From contig JAEZXR010000003.1 of assembly GCA_023419605.1 (NCBI GenBank), forward strand, positions 1 to 41,705: a stretch of DNA of 41,705 bases, written 5' to 3'. The DNA is from Bacillota bacterium. GTDB lineage: Bacteria; Bacillota; Clostridia; Acetivibrionales; JAEZXR01. The translations under genes and the position numbers were made by a program. Below are positions 34,911 through 41,705 of this stretch, one piece after another. The notes below the pieces were generated by a model. It saw only the letters and a list, made by a program, of their open reading frames with translations, did no database searches and was not told where the DNA came from. The stretch's first letter is position 1; each line of letters starts with the position of its first letter.

Positions 34911-35599
34911 CAACGGTAAAACACCCCCAGTAATAAGACTGCCAGAATAGGACCTATGGAAGCCAGCCCAAGTAATCCGAAGCTGCCGGAGGAATTATTA
35001 CGGGTTCCCGTAACCGCAGATATCCCCACTCCCAGGGAGAGAATAAAGGGCACGGTAATAGGACCTGTTGTTGCTCCTCCCGCATCAAAGGAGATGGCTA
35101 AAAACTCCGGTGGAGCGAAAAATGCCAGTAGGAGGGCAACTACATAGCAGCCGCATAATACATGAGCAATGGGAATGTTGAGGAACATTCGGATTAGAGC
35201 CAGGGCGGAAAAAATTCCAACACCCAGGGCTACGAATAGAACGAGAAACTGTTTGTTCATGATTCCACCGGCTACATTATCCACCTGAAGCGCCATAACC
35301 TGGACATCCGGTTCTGCGACTGTCACGACAAAACCAATAAGAAGTCCGGCTAAAAGAATAATGGATACCTTCCTCCTGCTCATGAGAGTAGAACCTATCA
35401 GCTCGCCCATAGGCAGGAATCCAACCTTAACCCCGATTAAAAAGAGGATGAGACCCAGCATAACCAGAATTACGCCTCCAATAAACTGCATAAATACATC
35501 CATGGGTAACCTGCAGACGGTAAATTGCAGTACTGTAATCAAGAGGGTAATGGGCAAAATGGCATAGGTAACCTCAAGTATAGTTTCTTTTGCATTCAT
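34910..35599 (-). CDS. DUF1538 membrane protein, first of pair
   Basis: A 229-residue membrane protein homologous to the next one (GVKVGFLPMGE, FVVTVAEPDVQVMA, SFDAGGATTGPITVPFILSLGVG). The repeated AEP and GG.TTGP motifs in both proteins suggest paired, pseudosymmetric halves. AAGGAGGTG lies seven bases before the ATG. It is the first gene of a five-gene minus-strand operon. Confidence 0.85.
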   Translation of the reverse strand: MNAKETILEVTYAILPITLLITVLQFTVCRLPMDVFMQFIGGVILVMLGLILFLIGVKVGFLPMGELIGSTLMSRRKVSIILLAGLLIGFVVTVAEPDVQVMALQVDNVAGGIMNKQFLVLFVALGVGIFSALALIRMFLNIPIAHVLCGCYVVALLLAFFAPPEFLAISFDAGGATTGPITVPFILSLGVGISAVTGTRNNSSGSFGLLGLASIGPILAVLLLGVFYR

Positions 35600-36122
35600 A
35601 AAAACACCTCCTTGAATGTATGAGTAGTAAAGCGGGGAGTAGTAAACAAAGCAGTGTTATTTCAATTCCCCGAAAACTTTATTGTTACAAACGGTGCTGG
35701 CGATTCTATAAAATGTAAGGCCATTATATATAGAACGAAAAATAGAACACCATATATTAAAATGTCAAATTTTAAATTTTAAATTATCAGATAGTTTAAA
35801 GGATAAAATAAAGCTTATAACGTAATTGTGTATATTTATCTCTTGATATATTAAATTATCTTACGATATCTGGTGATGTTTTCTGTTTTATTATATTGGA
35901 TTTAAAATGGGAGGTCAAGGAAAAAAGTGAAAAACTTTATATGGCGAAGAAATCCTGAGAAAAAAGCAGGATTTGAGAAATAGAAAGGCAGCAAGGGAGG
36001 ATGCTCTCACTCCTTTTTATAAGGTAATATTTTGTAGTCGGTGATATAAAACGATGAATCCTGTTGACAAAATTGTACGCTTGTAGTATTGTGATTATAA
36101 ACTCAATGAGTAGGCGGTCATT
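35600..36122. other. AT-rich divergent promoter region
   Basis: These 523 bp separate the DUF1538 operon from the TetR gene. They hold no coding frame that I can support. Many A/T runs (35750-35880) may include the operon's promoter, which I could not fix. The TetR promoter is listed separately. Confidence 0.6.
36064..36111 (+). promoter_or_regulatory. TetR gene promoter with probable operator
   Basis: TTGACA (36064-36069) and TATTGT (36087-36092) are 17 bases apart. A palindrome ACTCA-A-TGAGT (36101-36111) lies at the expected transcription start and could be the autoregulatory operator. Confidence 0.6.
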
Positions 36123-36713
36123 ATGAATAAACGTGAAGAATCGAAAATAAAAACAAGGGAATTAATTCTCGTAAAGACAAAGGAGCTCATCGCTAAAATA
36201 GGAGTTCTTAACCTCACAACCGCTGTAATTGCTAAGGAGTGTGGGATCGCACATGGAAGTGTTTTTCAGCACTTCGGGAGCAGGGAAGGCCTTATCAATA
36301 CCGTTTTGGGGGATGAGATCAAGCGATTGACAGTACAAATTGAAAGCTGCTGCGATTCTGTTCTGAATTTGGACAAGCTGCTTGAAAACTACCTTGAAGT
36401 TCTATCTCAGGAGGAAGATTTTTTTAGTATGCTTTATAGGGAATTGCCTTTCCTGCCGGAGGAAATTCAAAAGAATATGGTATGTTTGGAAGTAATCCTT
36501 CGAAATTCCTTCTTCTTCTTACTCCATGAAGAAGGAAAGGGGGAAATTGATGAAAAGGGTATAACGATTCGGATGGAAGCCTTCTTTTCGACGGTTATAC
36601 GTTATTTATCCCTCCGGGAGCTCTATTCTCCGGATCAAAATGTAATAAAGGCAAAAAGTGCCGATATTAAAAAGCTTTTTGAAATTTTATTTGAAAGGGA
36701 GTGTATAAAATGA
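36123..36713 (+). CDS. TetR family transcriptional regulator
   Basis: A 196-residue regulator. The N-terminal TetR helix-turn-helix is clear (TRELILVKTKELIAKIG, LTTAVIAKECGIAHGSVFQHF, REGLINTVL). The C-terminal ligand domain is not specific. It overlaps the zinc-ribbon gene by four bases (ATGA), so it heads a small operon and probably represses it from its own promoter. The effector is unknown. Confidence 0.9.
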   Translation: MNKREESKIKTRELILVKTKELIAKIGVLNLTTAVIAKECGIAHGSVFQHFGSREGLINTVLGDEIKRLTVQIESCCDSVLNLDKLLENYLEVLSQEEDFFSMLYRELPFLPEEIQKNMVCLEVILRNSFFFLLHEEGKGEIDEKGITIRMEAFFSTVIRYLSLRELYSPDQNVIKAKSADIKKLFEILFERECIK

Positions 36714-36958
36714 AGGAAAAGATTTGTGAAAGCTGCGGTATGTCGATGAGGGAAATCGCTGATTTTGGTGGTAAAAACGTAGAAAACAAATATTGCAGGT
36801 TTTGCACAAATGAAAAGGGAGAATTGAAGGATTTTCATACAAAACTGGATGAAGCAATAAATTTCATAGTTTCGAGAATGAGTATCGATCGAGGCGTAGC
36901 AGAAAAGATCGCCAGGGAGGATATGGCAAAAATGCCTGCCTGGAAGAATTATTTTTAG
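36710..36958 (+). CDS. Small zinc-ribbon protein
   Basis: An 82-residue protein with CESCGMSM and YCRFC, a four-cysteine zinc ribbon like the putative zinc-ribbon family PF12674. The rest is helical and charged (GELKDFHTKLDEAINFIVSRM; AREDMAKMPAWKNYF). A GTG at 36701 overlaps the ribosome site AAAGGGAG; ATG 36710 overlaps the TetR stop as ATGA and is preferred. The role is unknown; co-transcription with TetR suggests a stress or regulatory function. Confidence 0.8.
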   Translation: MKEKICESCGMSMREIADFGGKNVENKYCRFCTNEKGELKDFHTKLDEAINFIVSRMSIDRGVAEKIAREDMAKMPAWKNYF

Positions 36959-36982
36959 GAATGAATAAGGGAGGTTAATGGA

Positions 36983-37789
36983 ATGGAGCGCTATGATGTC
37001 ATGGAAAAAATTATCCCTTTGTTCGAGTTCCCGGAAAGGTTCAAGGAAATTGAAGAGTACCTGGCCGCGAATTCCAATCTGCCCGGCCCAAGAGGGAATC
37101 TGGCGCTGGCCTTCAAATTTGCAGAGAGCTTTGAAAAGGAATCCGTCAGCAGGGAACTGGTGGATTTATTGGTACAGTGGGTAAACATTTCCCCAGAGGA
37201 AGCACCCACCAATAATCCAAGGGAGTATTTGCCTTTCTGCGGTATCCTGTCCCTAGGAGCGCATTACTGCTATGCCGGTGGGGATACGAAAAACCTCATC
37301 ATGGATCAGTTCAGGATCGCTATGAACGACAAAAGGTGGCGCGTAAAGGAAGGGGCCGCCATGGGATTCCAGAAAATTGCCGAAAGGGATTTTGAGCCCA
37401 TAAAAAAATACTTTTCGATGTGGTACGGCAGCTCCGGCTACGCTGAAAAACGGGCCTTCATAGCTGCGCTGGCACACCCGCCCATTCTTAAGGATAAAGA
37501 AATCGCCAGGTTCAGCCTCAAAATGAGTGAGAATATCCTGAATGAGATTATTTCCGCAGATAAGGCGAACCGGAAATCCGAAGAGTTCACAGTTCTGTCC
37601 AAGGGACTTCAATATGCCTTAAGTGTTTTTGTTGCGGACCTGCCGGACGAAGGCTTTGATTTGTTGAAAAAGTATGCCAAAATAGACGATCCGGAATTGA
37701 AGAAAATTATTAAGTCAAATCTGGGCAAATCAAGGCTGACGAAAAAGTATGCTTCGGAGGTAGAGGCGGTTCTCGCACTTCTGGCTTAG
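36983..37789 (+). CDS. HEAT-repeat-like alpha-helical protein
   Basis: A 268-residue, wholly helical protein. The middle (KRWRVKEGAAMGFQKIAERD; YAEKRAFIAALAHPPILKD) resembles HEAT or DNA-alkylation-repair-type repeats. No catalytic motif or signal peptide is seen. It follows the zinc-ribbon gene by 24 bp with GGAGG upstream and likely belongs to the TetR operon. I do not recognise a specific family. Confidence 0.6.
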   Translation: MERYDVMEKIIPLFEFPERFKEIEEYLAANSNLPGPRGNLALAFKFAESFEKESVSRELVDLLVQWVNISPEEAPTNNPREYLPFCGILSLGAHYCYAGGDTKNLIMDQFRIAMNDKRWRVKEGAAMGFQKIAERDFEPIKKYFSMWYGSSGYAEKRAFIAALAHPPILKDKEIARFSLKMSENILNEIISADKANRKSEEFTVLSKGLQYALSVFVADLPDEGFDLLKKYAKIDDPELKKIIKSNLGKSRLTKKYASEVEAVLALLA

Positions 37790-37875
37790 AAACGGAATGT
37801 GTAAGAAGGCATTTTAATAGAGCTAAACGGTAGTTGAAGAAGTTTATTGAAAAATAAGAAGAGAGGATGAACTCT

Positions 37876-38193
37876 ATGGATAACCGGACTGTGAGTAATG
37901 CATTTCAAACCTTTGCAAAGGAAGCATCGGAGCACGCAGAAATCTGGACGGAAGCAGTGCAGAAATTAGGGACTGCAAGTAAGCTTGACAGGAAGACGGA
38001 GGAGCTTGCTTATATCGCAGTTCTTGCTGCAGTCAGATTGGAAAGCGGAATTCCTTTTCATGTCAAACAGGCCAAAAGCTATGGGGCCAGCCGGGATGAA
38101 GTAATAAGCACAATACTCGTGGGATTGCCGGCAGTCGGAAACGCGGTCATTTCATCATTACCCATAGCAATCAAAGCTTATGATGAAGCCTGA
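37876..38193 (+). CDS. Carboxymuconolactone decarboxylase-like (AhpD-fold) protein lacking cysteines
   Basis: A 105-residue AhpD-fold protein: LDRKTEELAYIAVLAAVRLE, then FHVKQAKSYGASRDEVIST. The histidine of the family motif is kept, but the usual CxxC before it is replaced by SGIP, so thiol peroxidase chemistry is unlikely. An ATG at 37867 abuts the AGAGAGG ribosome site; ATG 37876, nine bases away, is preferred. Function is unassigned. Confidence 0.8.
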   Translation: MDNRTVSNAFQTFAKEASEHAEIWTEAVQKLGTASKLDRKTEELAYIAVLAAVRLESGIPFHVKQAKSYGASRDEVISTILVGLPAVGNAVISSLPIAIKAYDEA

Positions 38194-38255
38194 TGTGGAT
38201 ATACATATAGTTGTTCCAAACGAATAAAGAGACGGTCAAGTACCTGATACCGCGT

Positions 38256-38293
38256 TTAAAAAGCCTTTTCGATAAAAGAAAGGGCTTTTTTGC
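38256..38293 (+). terminator. Rho-independent terminator
   Basis: An AAAAAGCC-TTT arm pairs with AAA-GGGCTTTTTT across a ten-base loop, ending in a T-run. Confidence 0.7.
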
Positions 38294-38387
38294 TCATGTT
38301 AAAATTAAGCTGTTAACGCAATTAAAATAGAATCCAGTCGCTGAAGGACGGCTCTTGTCAGTGTGTGGGTGACGACGGAAAAGTGAT

Positions 38388-38416
38388 TTGTAACTGATGG
38401 GAGAATAGCGTATAAT
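38388..38416 (+). promoter_or_regulatory. Putative promoter of YdcF-like gene
   Basis: TTGTAA (38388-38393) and TATAAT (38411-38416) are 17 bases apart. A second TATAAT at 38422-38427 lacks a good -35. Confidence 0.5.
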
Positions 38417-38504
38417 TGTGATATAATGGCATGCCTGATGCCGAGTAAGATTTTTGCGGGCGAGCTGTTGAGCAGTGTGCCATTTCTCATATTTGGGGGG
38501 TGTT

Positions 38505-39182
38505 ATGTTGATAAGACGAAGGATAAAACGGATTTTCATATACGCAGGGGTACTTCTATTTCTTATGGCTTCTATCGTTTTGTACATAGATTATCATGTA
38601 GGGAGCGAGGGAGCGAAACAGCTTTATACGCCGGCAGACATACCTGAAGCCGATGCCATTATCGTATTTGGAGCCTATGTTTTTCCCGATGGCAGGGTAT
38701 CCGATATGCTTGCAGACCGATTGAATTACGGTTATGAACTCTATAAGGCAGGGAAAGCCCCAAAAATTGTTGTGAGCGGAGACCATGGAACAACTACGTA
38801 TGATGAAGTAAACGGTATGCGGAAGTACCTCCAGTCGAAAGGTGTTCCGAGAGAGGATATATTTATGGACCATGCAGGTTTTGATACCTACAACAGTCTG
38901 TATAGGGCAAGGGACGTGTTTCTTATTAAGAAAGCAATCCTGGTCTCGCAGGAATTTCATGTTGTGAGGGCTTTGTACATTGCAAACAAGCTGGGTATTG
39001 AAGCCTTTGGTGTAGCATCGGATTCATATGTTTACCCGGGTATGAAGTATTACAGGAGTAGAGAGGTTGGAGCCAGATTCAAGGCATTTGTTCAGTCAGC
39101 AATTCTCAAGCCAAAACCGGTTTTTCTTGGGGAGACGATTCCGGTCTGGAAAAGTGGAGAGTTGACGGATGATGGGAAGTAA
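38505..39182 (+). CDS. YdcF/SanA family membrane-anchored protein (DUF218)
   Basis: A 225-residue protein with one N-terminal membrane helix (FIYAGVLLFLMASIVLYI) and a DUF218 domain: ADAIIVFGAYVFPDGRVSDM, APKIVVSGDHG, YDEVNGMRKYL, GFDTYNSLYRARDVF and LVSQEFHVVRALYIA. SanA-type members affect envelope permeability and vancomycin sensitivity in enterobacteria; the biochemical activity is not established. The frame opens at a GTG at 38475, but ATG 38505 follows a G-run ribosome site and gives the expected MLIRRRIKR start. Confidence 0.88.
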   Translation: MLIRRRIKRIFIYAGVLLFLMASIVLYIDYHVGSEGAKQLYTPADIPEADAIIVFGAYVFPDGRVSDMLADRLNYGYELYKAGKAPKIVVSGDHGTTTYDEVNGMRKYLQSKGVPREDIFMDHAGFDTYNSLYRARDVFLIKKAILVSQEFHVVRALYIANKLGIEAFGVASDSYVYPGMKYYRSREVGARFKAFVQSAILKPKPVFLGETIPVWKSGELTDDGK

Positions 39183-39703
39183 AATTCGGCTTACGGACGA
39201 GGCGGTTAGGATGGATAAGCAAAGTTATAAAGGGATGAGATTATTGCCAGGGTAAAGGATATTGGGAATTTCATTAAGTTTAATTAATAGAGCGTGGTGA
39301 AACGGGAGAAGCAGGAAATCTTTTTATCAATGTCGAATGGATGTGCTATTGAAATTTTCAATGTAATTTTTGCCAAGTTGATTTGCTGTTCGCCTTGAAT
39401 TTACTGATGTGCAAGGATTTTTACATTTCCTTGCCTCTATTATATCACAAAATTCGACGATGAACTATTTTTTAAGAACAATAATATATTTGTAGGTTTA
39501 TGCAAATTGCTCAGGCTCTTTCCACATGCTCTGACGTCTTCTAGTTTCTCTTATAAAGCTTATAACTACTTGATAGTGACTCTTGTAAAAGTGTTAACCT
39601 TTAAGGGGGAGGGAAGGGTGCATGCGTGAGTGTACTAACTGCTTTTAGGTGAATTTACTATTCTCTTGAAGTAATAAATGTTGCATAATGGAACTATCAC
39701 AAT

Positions 39704-39740
39704 AAAGTTACAATATATGGGAATATATTGTAACTTTTTA
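39704..39740. terminator. 15-bp perfect AT-rich hairpin, possible terminator
   Basis: AAAGTTACAATATAT (39704-39718) and ATATATTGTAACTTT (39723-39737) pair perfectly around four bases and run into T. It lies just left of the inverted repeat. Confidence 0.5.
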
Positions 39741-39772
39741 CTAAGGATGTTACTATGTTTACGTAGTATAAA

Positions 39773-39850
39773 AAAGTCCTTTTATTATTTTTTGATAACA
39801 TAAAATAATAAAAAATAGTATTTTTGTGAAGCCTAAAACAGATGTTACAA
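39773..39850. repeat. Left inverted repeat of two-gene cassette
   Basis: This 78-bp AT-rich segment is the reverse complement, with a few substitutions and short gaps, of 41370-41443. Shared blocks include AAAGTCCT, TGATAACATAAAAT, ATAGTATTTT and TTGTGAA. No other copy was noticed in the window. Confidence 0.75.
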
Positions 39851-39909
39851 ATTGAAAAATTTAGGGAGTTTTACTAATTAGAGGAAAAAGGAAAGGCGAT
39901 TGTCTAAAA

Positions 39910-40422
39910 ATGAAAAGGAACCTTAAATTAGTCACTTGTTTATGCCTGGTTTTAGTATTTGCAATCGCGTCATATTCTAGTTGCTTCGCGGCATGGGATG
40001 ACCCATCAGTACAAACTACAACAGCAGAGAGAAACAGCATCGCCTATAATTGGACTTATTATCAAAGAGGTCTTTATGATAATAACTGCCTTGCATATTC
40101 TCTTGGAATTCTTTACGGCTGGGTTTGGCCTTGGAGTGACAGTAATCCAACACTCCAGCAAGCTTTTGATTATATGAAGAATACATATGGTTATAACTCA
40201 TATAGATCATATTCTACATTTGATAAAACTTGTACTATAGCATGTTATGGTCTGTCGCAAAGTAACATTACTCATTTTGCTAAGATTACCAGTGGTGGAG
40301 CTTCTTGGAACAGTGGAACTGCACAAGCTAAGTGGGGGCATGCTGAAATATTTGATCATTCAAATTTAAATCCATACACCAATAATTTATACGGTAGTCT
40401 ATTTGCCATGTTTGCTAAATAA
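39910..40422 (+). CDS. Secreted cysteine-peptidase-like protein (DUF7689-like)
   Basis: A 170-residue secreted protein. The signal peptide ends near CFA (residue 27). The mature part has NNCLAYSLGILYGWVWPW (C60), THFAKI (H122) and KWGHAEIFDH (H144), resembling NlpC/papain-like DUF7689 proteins in which an NCxAxAxG cysteine and a later histidine form a putative active site. Activity is inferred. AAGGAAAGG lies upstream of the ATG at a somewhat long distance. The gene is AT-rich compared with the rest of the window and is followed by a co-directional secreted protein. Confidence 0.6.
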   Translation: MKRNLKLVTCLCLVLVFAIASYSSCFAAWDDPSVQTTTAERNSIAYNWTYYQRGLYDNNCLAYSLGILYGWVWPWSDSNPTLQQAFDYMKNTYGYNSYRSYSTFDKTCTIACYGLSQSNITHFAKITSGGASWNSGTAQAKWGHAEIFDHSNLNPYTNNLYGSLFAMFAK

Positions 40423-40445
40423 AATATTGAGGAGGAAAATCCAAA

Positions 40446-41195
40446 ATGAAAATACCTAAAAAAATTTCTGCAATAACTTTATCTTTACTTTTAGTGGGAA
40501 TTATAGCTACAACATTTATTTTAAAAAATTCCGCACAAGCAGATACATTAAATCTAAATATCAATACAAACCCAGCACTAGCAAAAACACTTGATGATAA
40601 TATAGTTAAAATGATGAGTGCGGTTAATGAAAATGAAATTTCAAACCCAAACTTAAAATTTAGCTCTAATCCATATGACTTTACTAAAAATAATGAATAT
40701 TTCGATAAAATAGTCAATATGGGATACGCTGCACTACCATTAATAGAAAATTATATTGAAAATAGTCCTCAGAGTGGGCTCGCTGAATATTTACTTGCTA
40801 TTGCTGTGGAAAAAATTGCAAAAGTTGACCTTAAAAATGATGATAGTGGGAATAAATACAAATGGCAAACTGCAAAAGGGTTTGTACCGGAGTTTAACAA
40901 ATATCTAAAAAGTGTACCAAATAGTGTAAATACTATATTGAGTTCAAATAAAACTCAAACGGAAAAAATTAATGCATTAAAAAAACTAGGGACTCCTTCG
41001 ATACCATATATTATGGATAAGTTTAATAGTAGCTCAGCAGAACAGCAAGCTGTTATAGTCTTAACTTTAGATTCTCTTTTAATGGATGACAAGTCTATTA
41101 AATTTGACAAGAATGTTGATGTTAAATCTTGGATAGAAAATAATAAAAATAAATTTAATGATTTTAAAATCTTTATAGATAGCAAATCAAAATAA
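40446..41195 (+). CDS. Secreted helical (HEAT-like) protein
   Basis: A 249-residue protein with a signal peptide or N-terminal anchor ending near SAQA (about residue 32). The rest is alpha-helical with possible HEAT-type units (MGYAALPLIENYIEN; LKKLGTPSIPYIMDKFNSSS). No enzyme motif is seen. GAGGAGG precedes the ATG, 24 bp after the cysteine-peptidase-like gene, so the two form an operon. It could be a partner, inhibitor or immunity protein of that protein; this is inference only. Confidence 0.6.
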   Translation: MKIPKKISAITLSLLLVGIIATTFILKNSAQADTLNLNINTNPALAKTLDDNIVKMMSAVNENEISNPNLKFSSNPYDFTKNNEYFDKIVNMGYAALPLIENYIENSPQSGLAEYLLAIAVEKIAKVDLKNDDSGNKYKWQTAKGFVPEFNKYLKSVPNSVNTILSSNKTQTEKINALKKLGTPSIPYIMDKFNSSSAEQQAVIVLTLDSLLMDDKSIKFDKNVDVKSWIENNKNKFNDFKIFIDSKSK

Positions 41196-41369
41196 AATAT
41201 AACATCCAATGTATTAGGAAAATTGTAGAAATACTCGAAAAATATAGAATGGTCTTTTTACCTATTTTAGGGGGTATTGTTATTGTATTTGTAAATTTTG
41301 AAATAGGGGTACTGCCAACGAAACCTATAAAACCCATTATAAGAATAGGAGTTACAATACGTTTACTTT

Positions 41370-41443
41370 TTATAACATTTGTTTAGGTTTCACAAAATAC
41401 TATTTTTATATTTTATGTTATCACCAAATAATAACAGGACTTT
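41370..41443. repeat. Right inverted repeat of two-gene cassette
   Basis: Its reverse complement matches 39773-39850 over about 74 bp. The pair encloses the two secreted-protein genes. No convincing target-site duplication was seen at the outer edges. Confidence 0.75.
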
Positions 41444-41579
41444 AAATGTTATAAAGTAGTTCCTTAGCGTGGGTTTTGTCGGAAATGTTGGAGATACCTC
41501 ATCTTGTACAAAAAGGCCAGAATGGTTGAGTGGAATGCTCAAAGCCAATTTACCATGAGATAATCTCTTTATCAAAAGA

Positions 41580-41633
41580 AAAGGGGGTGTCGCAAAACTA
41601 CTTTTTAGTGGGGAGCGAAGCTCCCTTTTTGTT
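41580..41633. repeat. Dispersed repeat copy 2 (IS-end-like)
   Basis: It matches 25191-25244 in the same orientation (GTGTCGCAAAACTACTTTT shared). In this copy a perfect GGGAGC-GAA-GCTCCC hairpin is followed by five T, so it could also act as a terminator. Confidence 0.6.
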
Positions 41634-41644
41634 AAGGCTATTGA

Positions 41645-41694
41645 AAACAGCCACTGAAAATCCTGAACCATATCCTGATTTTCAATGGCTGTTT
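41645..41694. repeat. 18-bp hairpin at window end
   Basis: Arms 41645-41662 and 41677-41694 are reverse complements with one mismatch, around a 14-base loop. With the adjacent repeat it may be the end of an insertion sequence that continues outside the window. Confidence 0.5.
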
Positions 41695-41705
41695 GATTTT
41701 TGGCG

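Larger units (their letters stand above)
38194..38504. other. Intergenic region with terminator and promoter
   Basis: No gene is seen. The left part holds a terminator for the preceding gene and the right part a promoter for the YdcF-like gene, both listed separately. Confidence 0.6.
39183..39909. other. Long AT-rich intergenic region
   Basis: No coding frame is supported in these 727 bp. They hold a small GCAAGGA/TCCTTGC hairpin (39411-39434), a 15-bp perfect hairpin and the left inverted repeat, the last two listed separately. The rest is AT-rich without recognisable content. Confidence 0.6.
41196..41705. other. Right-end region with repeats, no intact gene
   Basis: No firm gene is present. 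A 45-codon hydrophobic frame at 41249-41386 (MVFLPILGGIVIVF at its start) lacks a ribosome site and may be a membrane-protein relic. The right inverted repeat, a dispersed repeat and a terminal hairpin are listed separately. The window ends within this material. Confidence 0.5.

Noticed and set aside
39773..39850. Left inverted repeat as a simple promoter region
   Set aside because: Its near-complete inverted match at 41370-41443, where no divergent gene begins, is better explained by a pair of element ends, although a regulatory role is not excluded.
41390..41671. 93-codon minus-strand frame at the right edge
   Set aside because: It runs through the inverted repeat, the dispersed repeat and a hairpin, and has no recognisable domain or ribosome site.

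Overview
The window looks like the chromosome of a plant-polysaccharide-degrading Bacillota, most likely a clostridial species. Strong AGGAGG ribosome sites, occasional TTG starts, YesM/YesN-type two-component systems beside carbohydrate ABC transporters, GH11 xylanases and a CBM36 domain all point that way. I cannot name the species. Moderate-GC core genes alternate with AT-rich or decayed accessory stretches.

Layout. 1-4032: an alpha-L-rhamnosidase-like glycosidase (minus strand) divergent from an AraC regulator. 4069-5780: a TmrB-like P-loop protein, a GyrI-like protein, a decayed AAA ATPase end, a 22-bp hairpin and a structured GC-rich element. 5780-12481: sugar-uptake locus 1 (response regulator, histidine kinase, binding lipoprotein, two permeases). 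12624-21475: locus 2 (response regulator, histidine kinase, second response regulator, binding lipoprotein, two permeases). Neither locus encodes an ATPase, so a shared one elsewhere is likely. 21730-25126: a GH11 xylanase, a formylglycine-generating-enzyme-fold lipoprotein and a GH11-CBM36 xylanase. 25430-31068: small accessory genes (XRE regulator, two alpha/beta hydrolases, methyltransferase, acetyltransferase) mixed with gene remnants. 31192-32386: a manganese (yybP-ykoY) riboswitch ahead of a small basic protein and a Ser/Thr kinase. 32629-35599 (minus): two DUF1538 membrane proteins, two PII-like proteins and a YitT protein in one operon. 36123-39182: TetR, zinc ribbon, HEAT-like, carboxymuconolactone-decarboxylase-like and YdcF/SanA genes. 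39773-41443: two AT-rich secreted-protein genes between about 75-bp inverted repeats. The window ends in repeats that resemble insertion-sequence ends.

How it works together. The two sensor/regulator/transporter loci probably sense and import oligosaccharides released by secreted enzymes such as the two xylanases; each binding-protein gene is followed by a stem-loop that may set mRNA stoichiometry.

The most notable observations are these. (1) The last 120 bp of the FGE-fold lipoprotein gene turn abruptly GC-rich, and C-ending codons fill the positions where diversity-generating retroelement targets carry mutated AAC codons; no reverse transcriptase or template repeat is in the window, and an IS630 remnant sits immediately downstream. 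(2) A complete yybP-ykoY riboswitch with promoter and terminator precedes a kinase rather than a Mn exporter. (3) A two-gene secreted cassette lies between long inverted repeats without a transposase.
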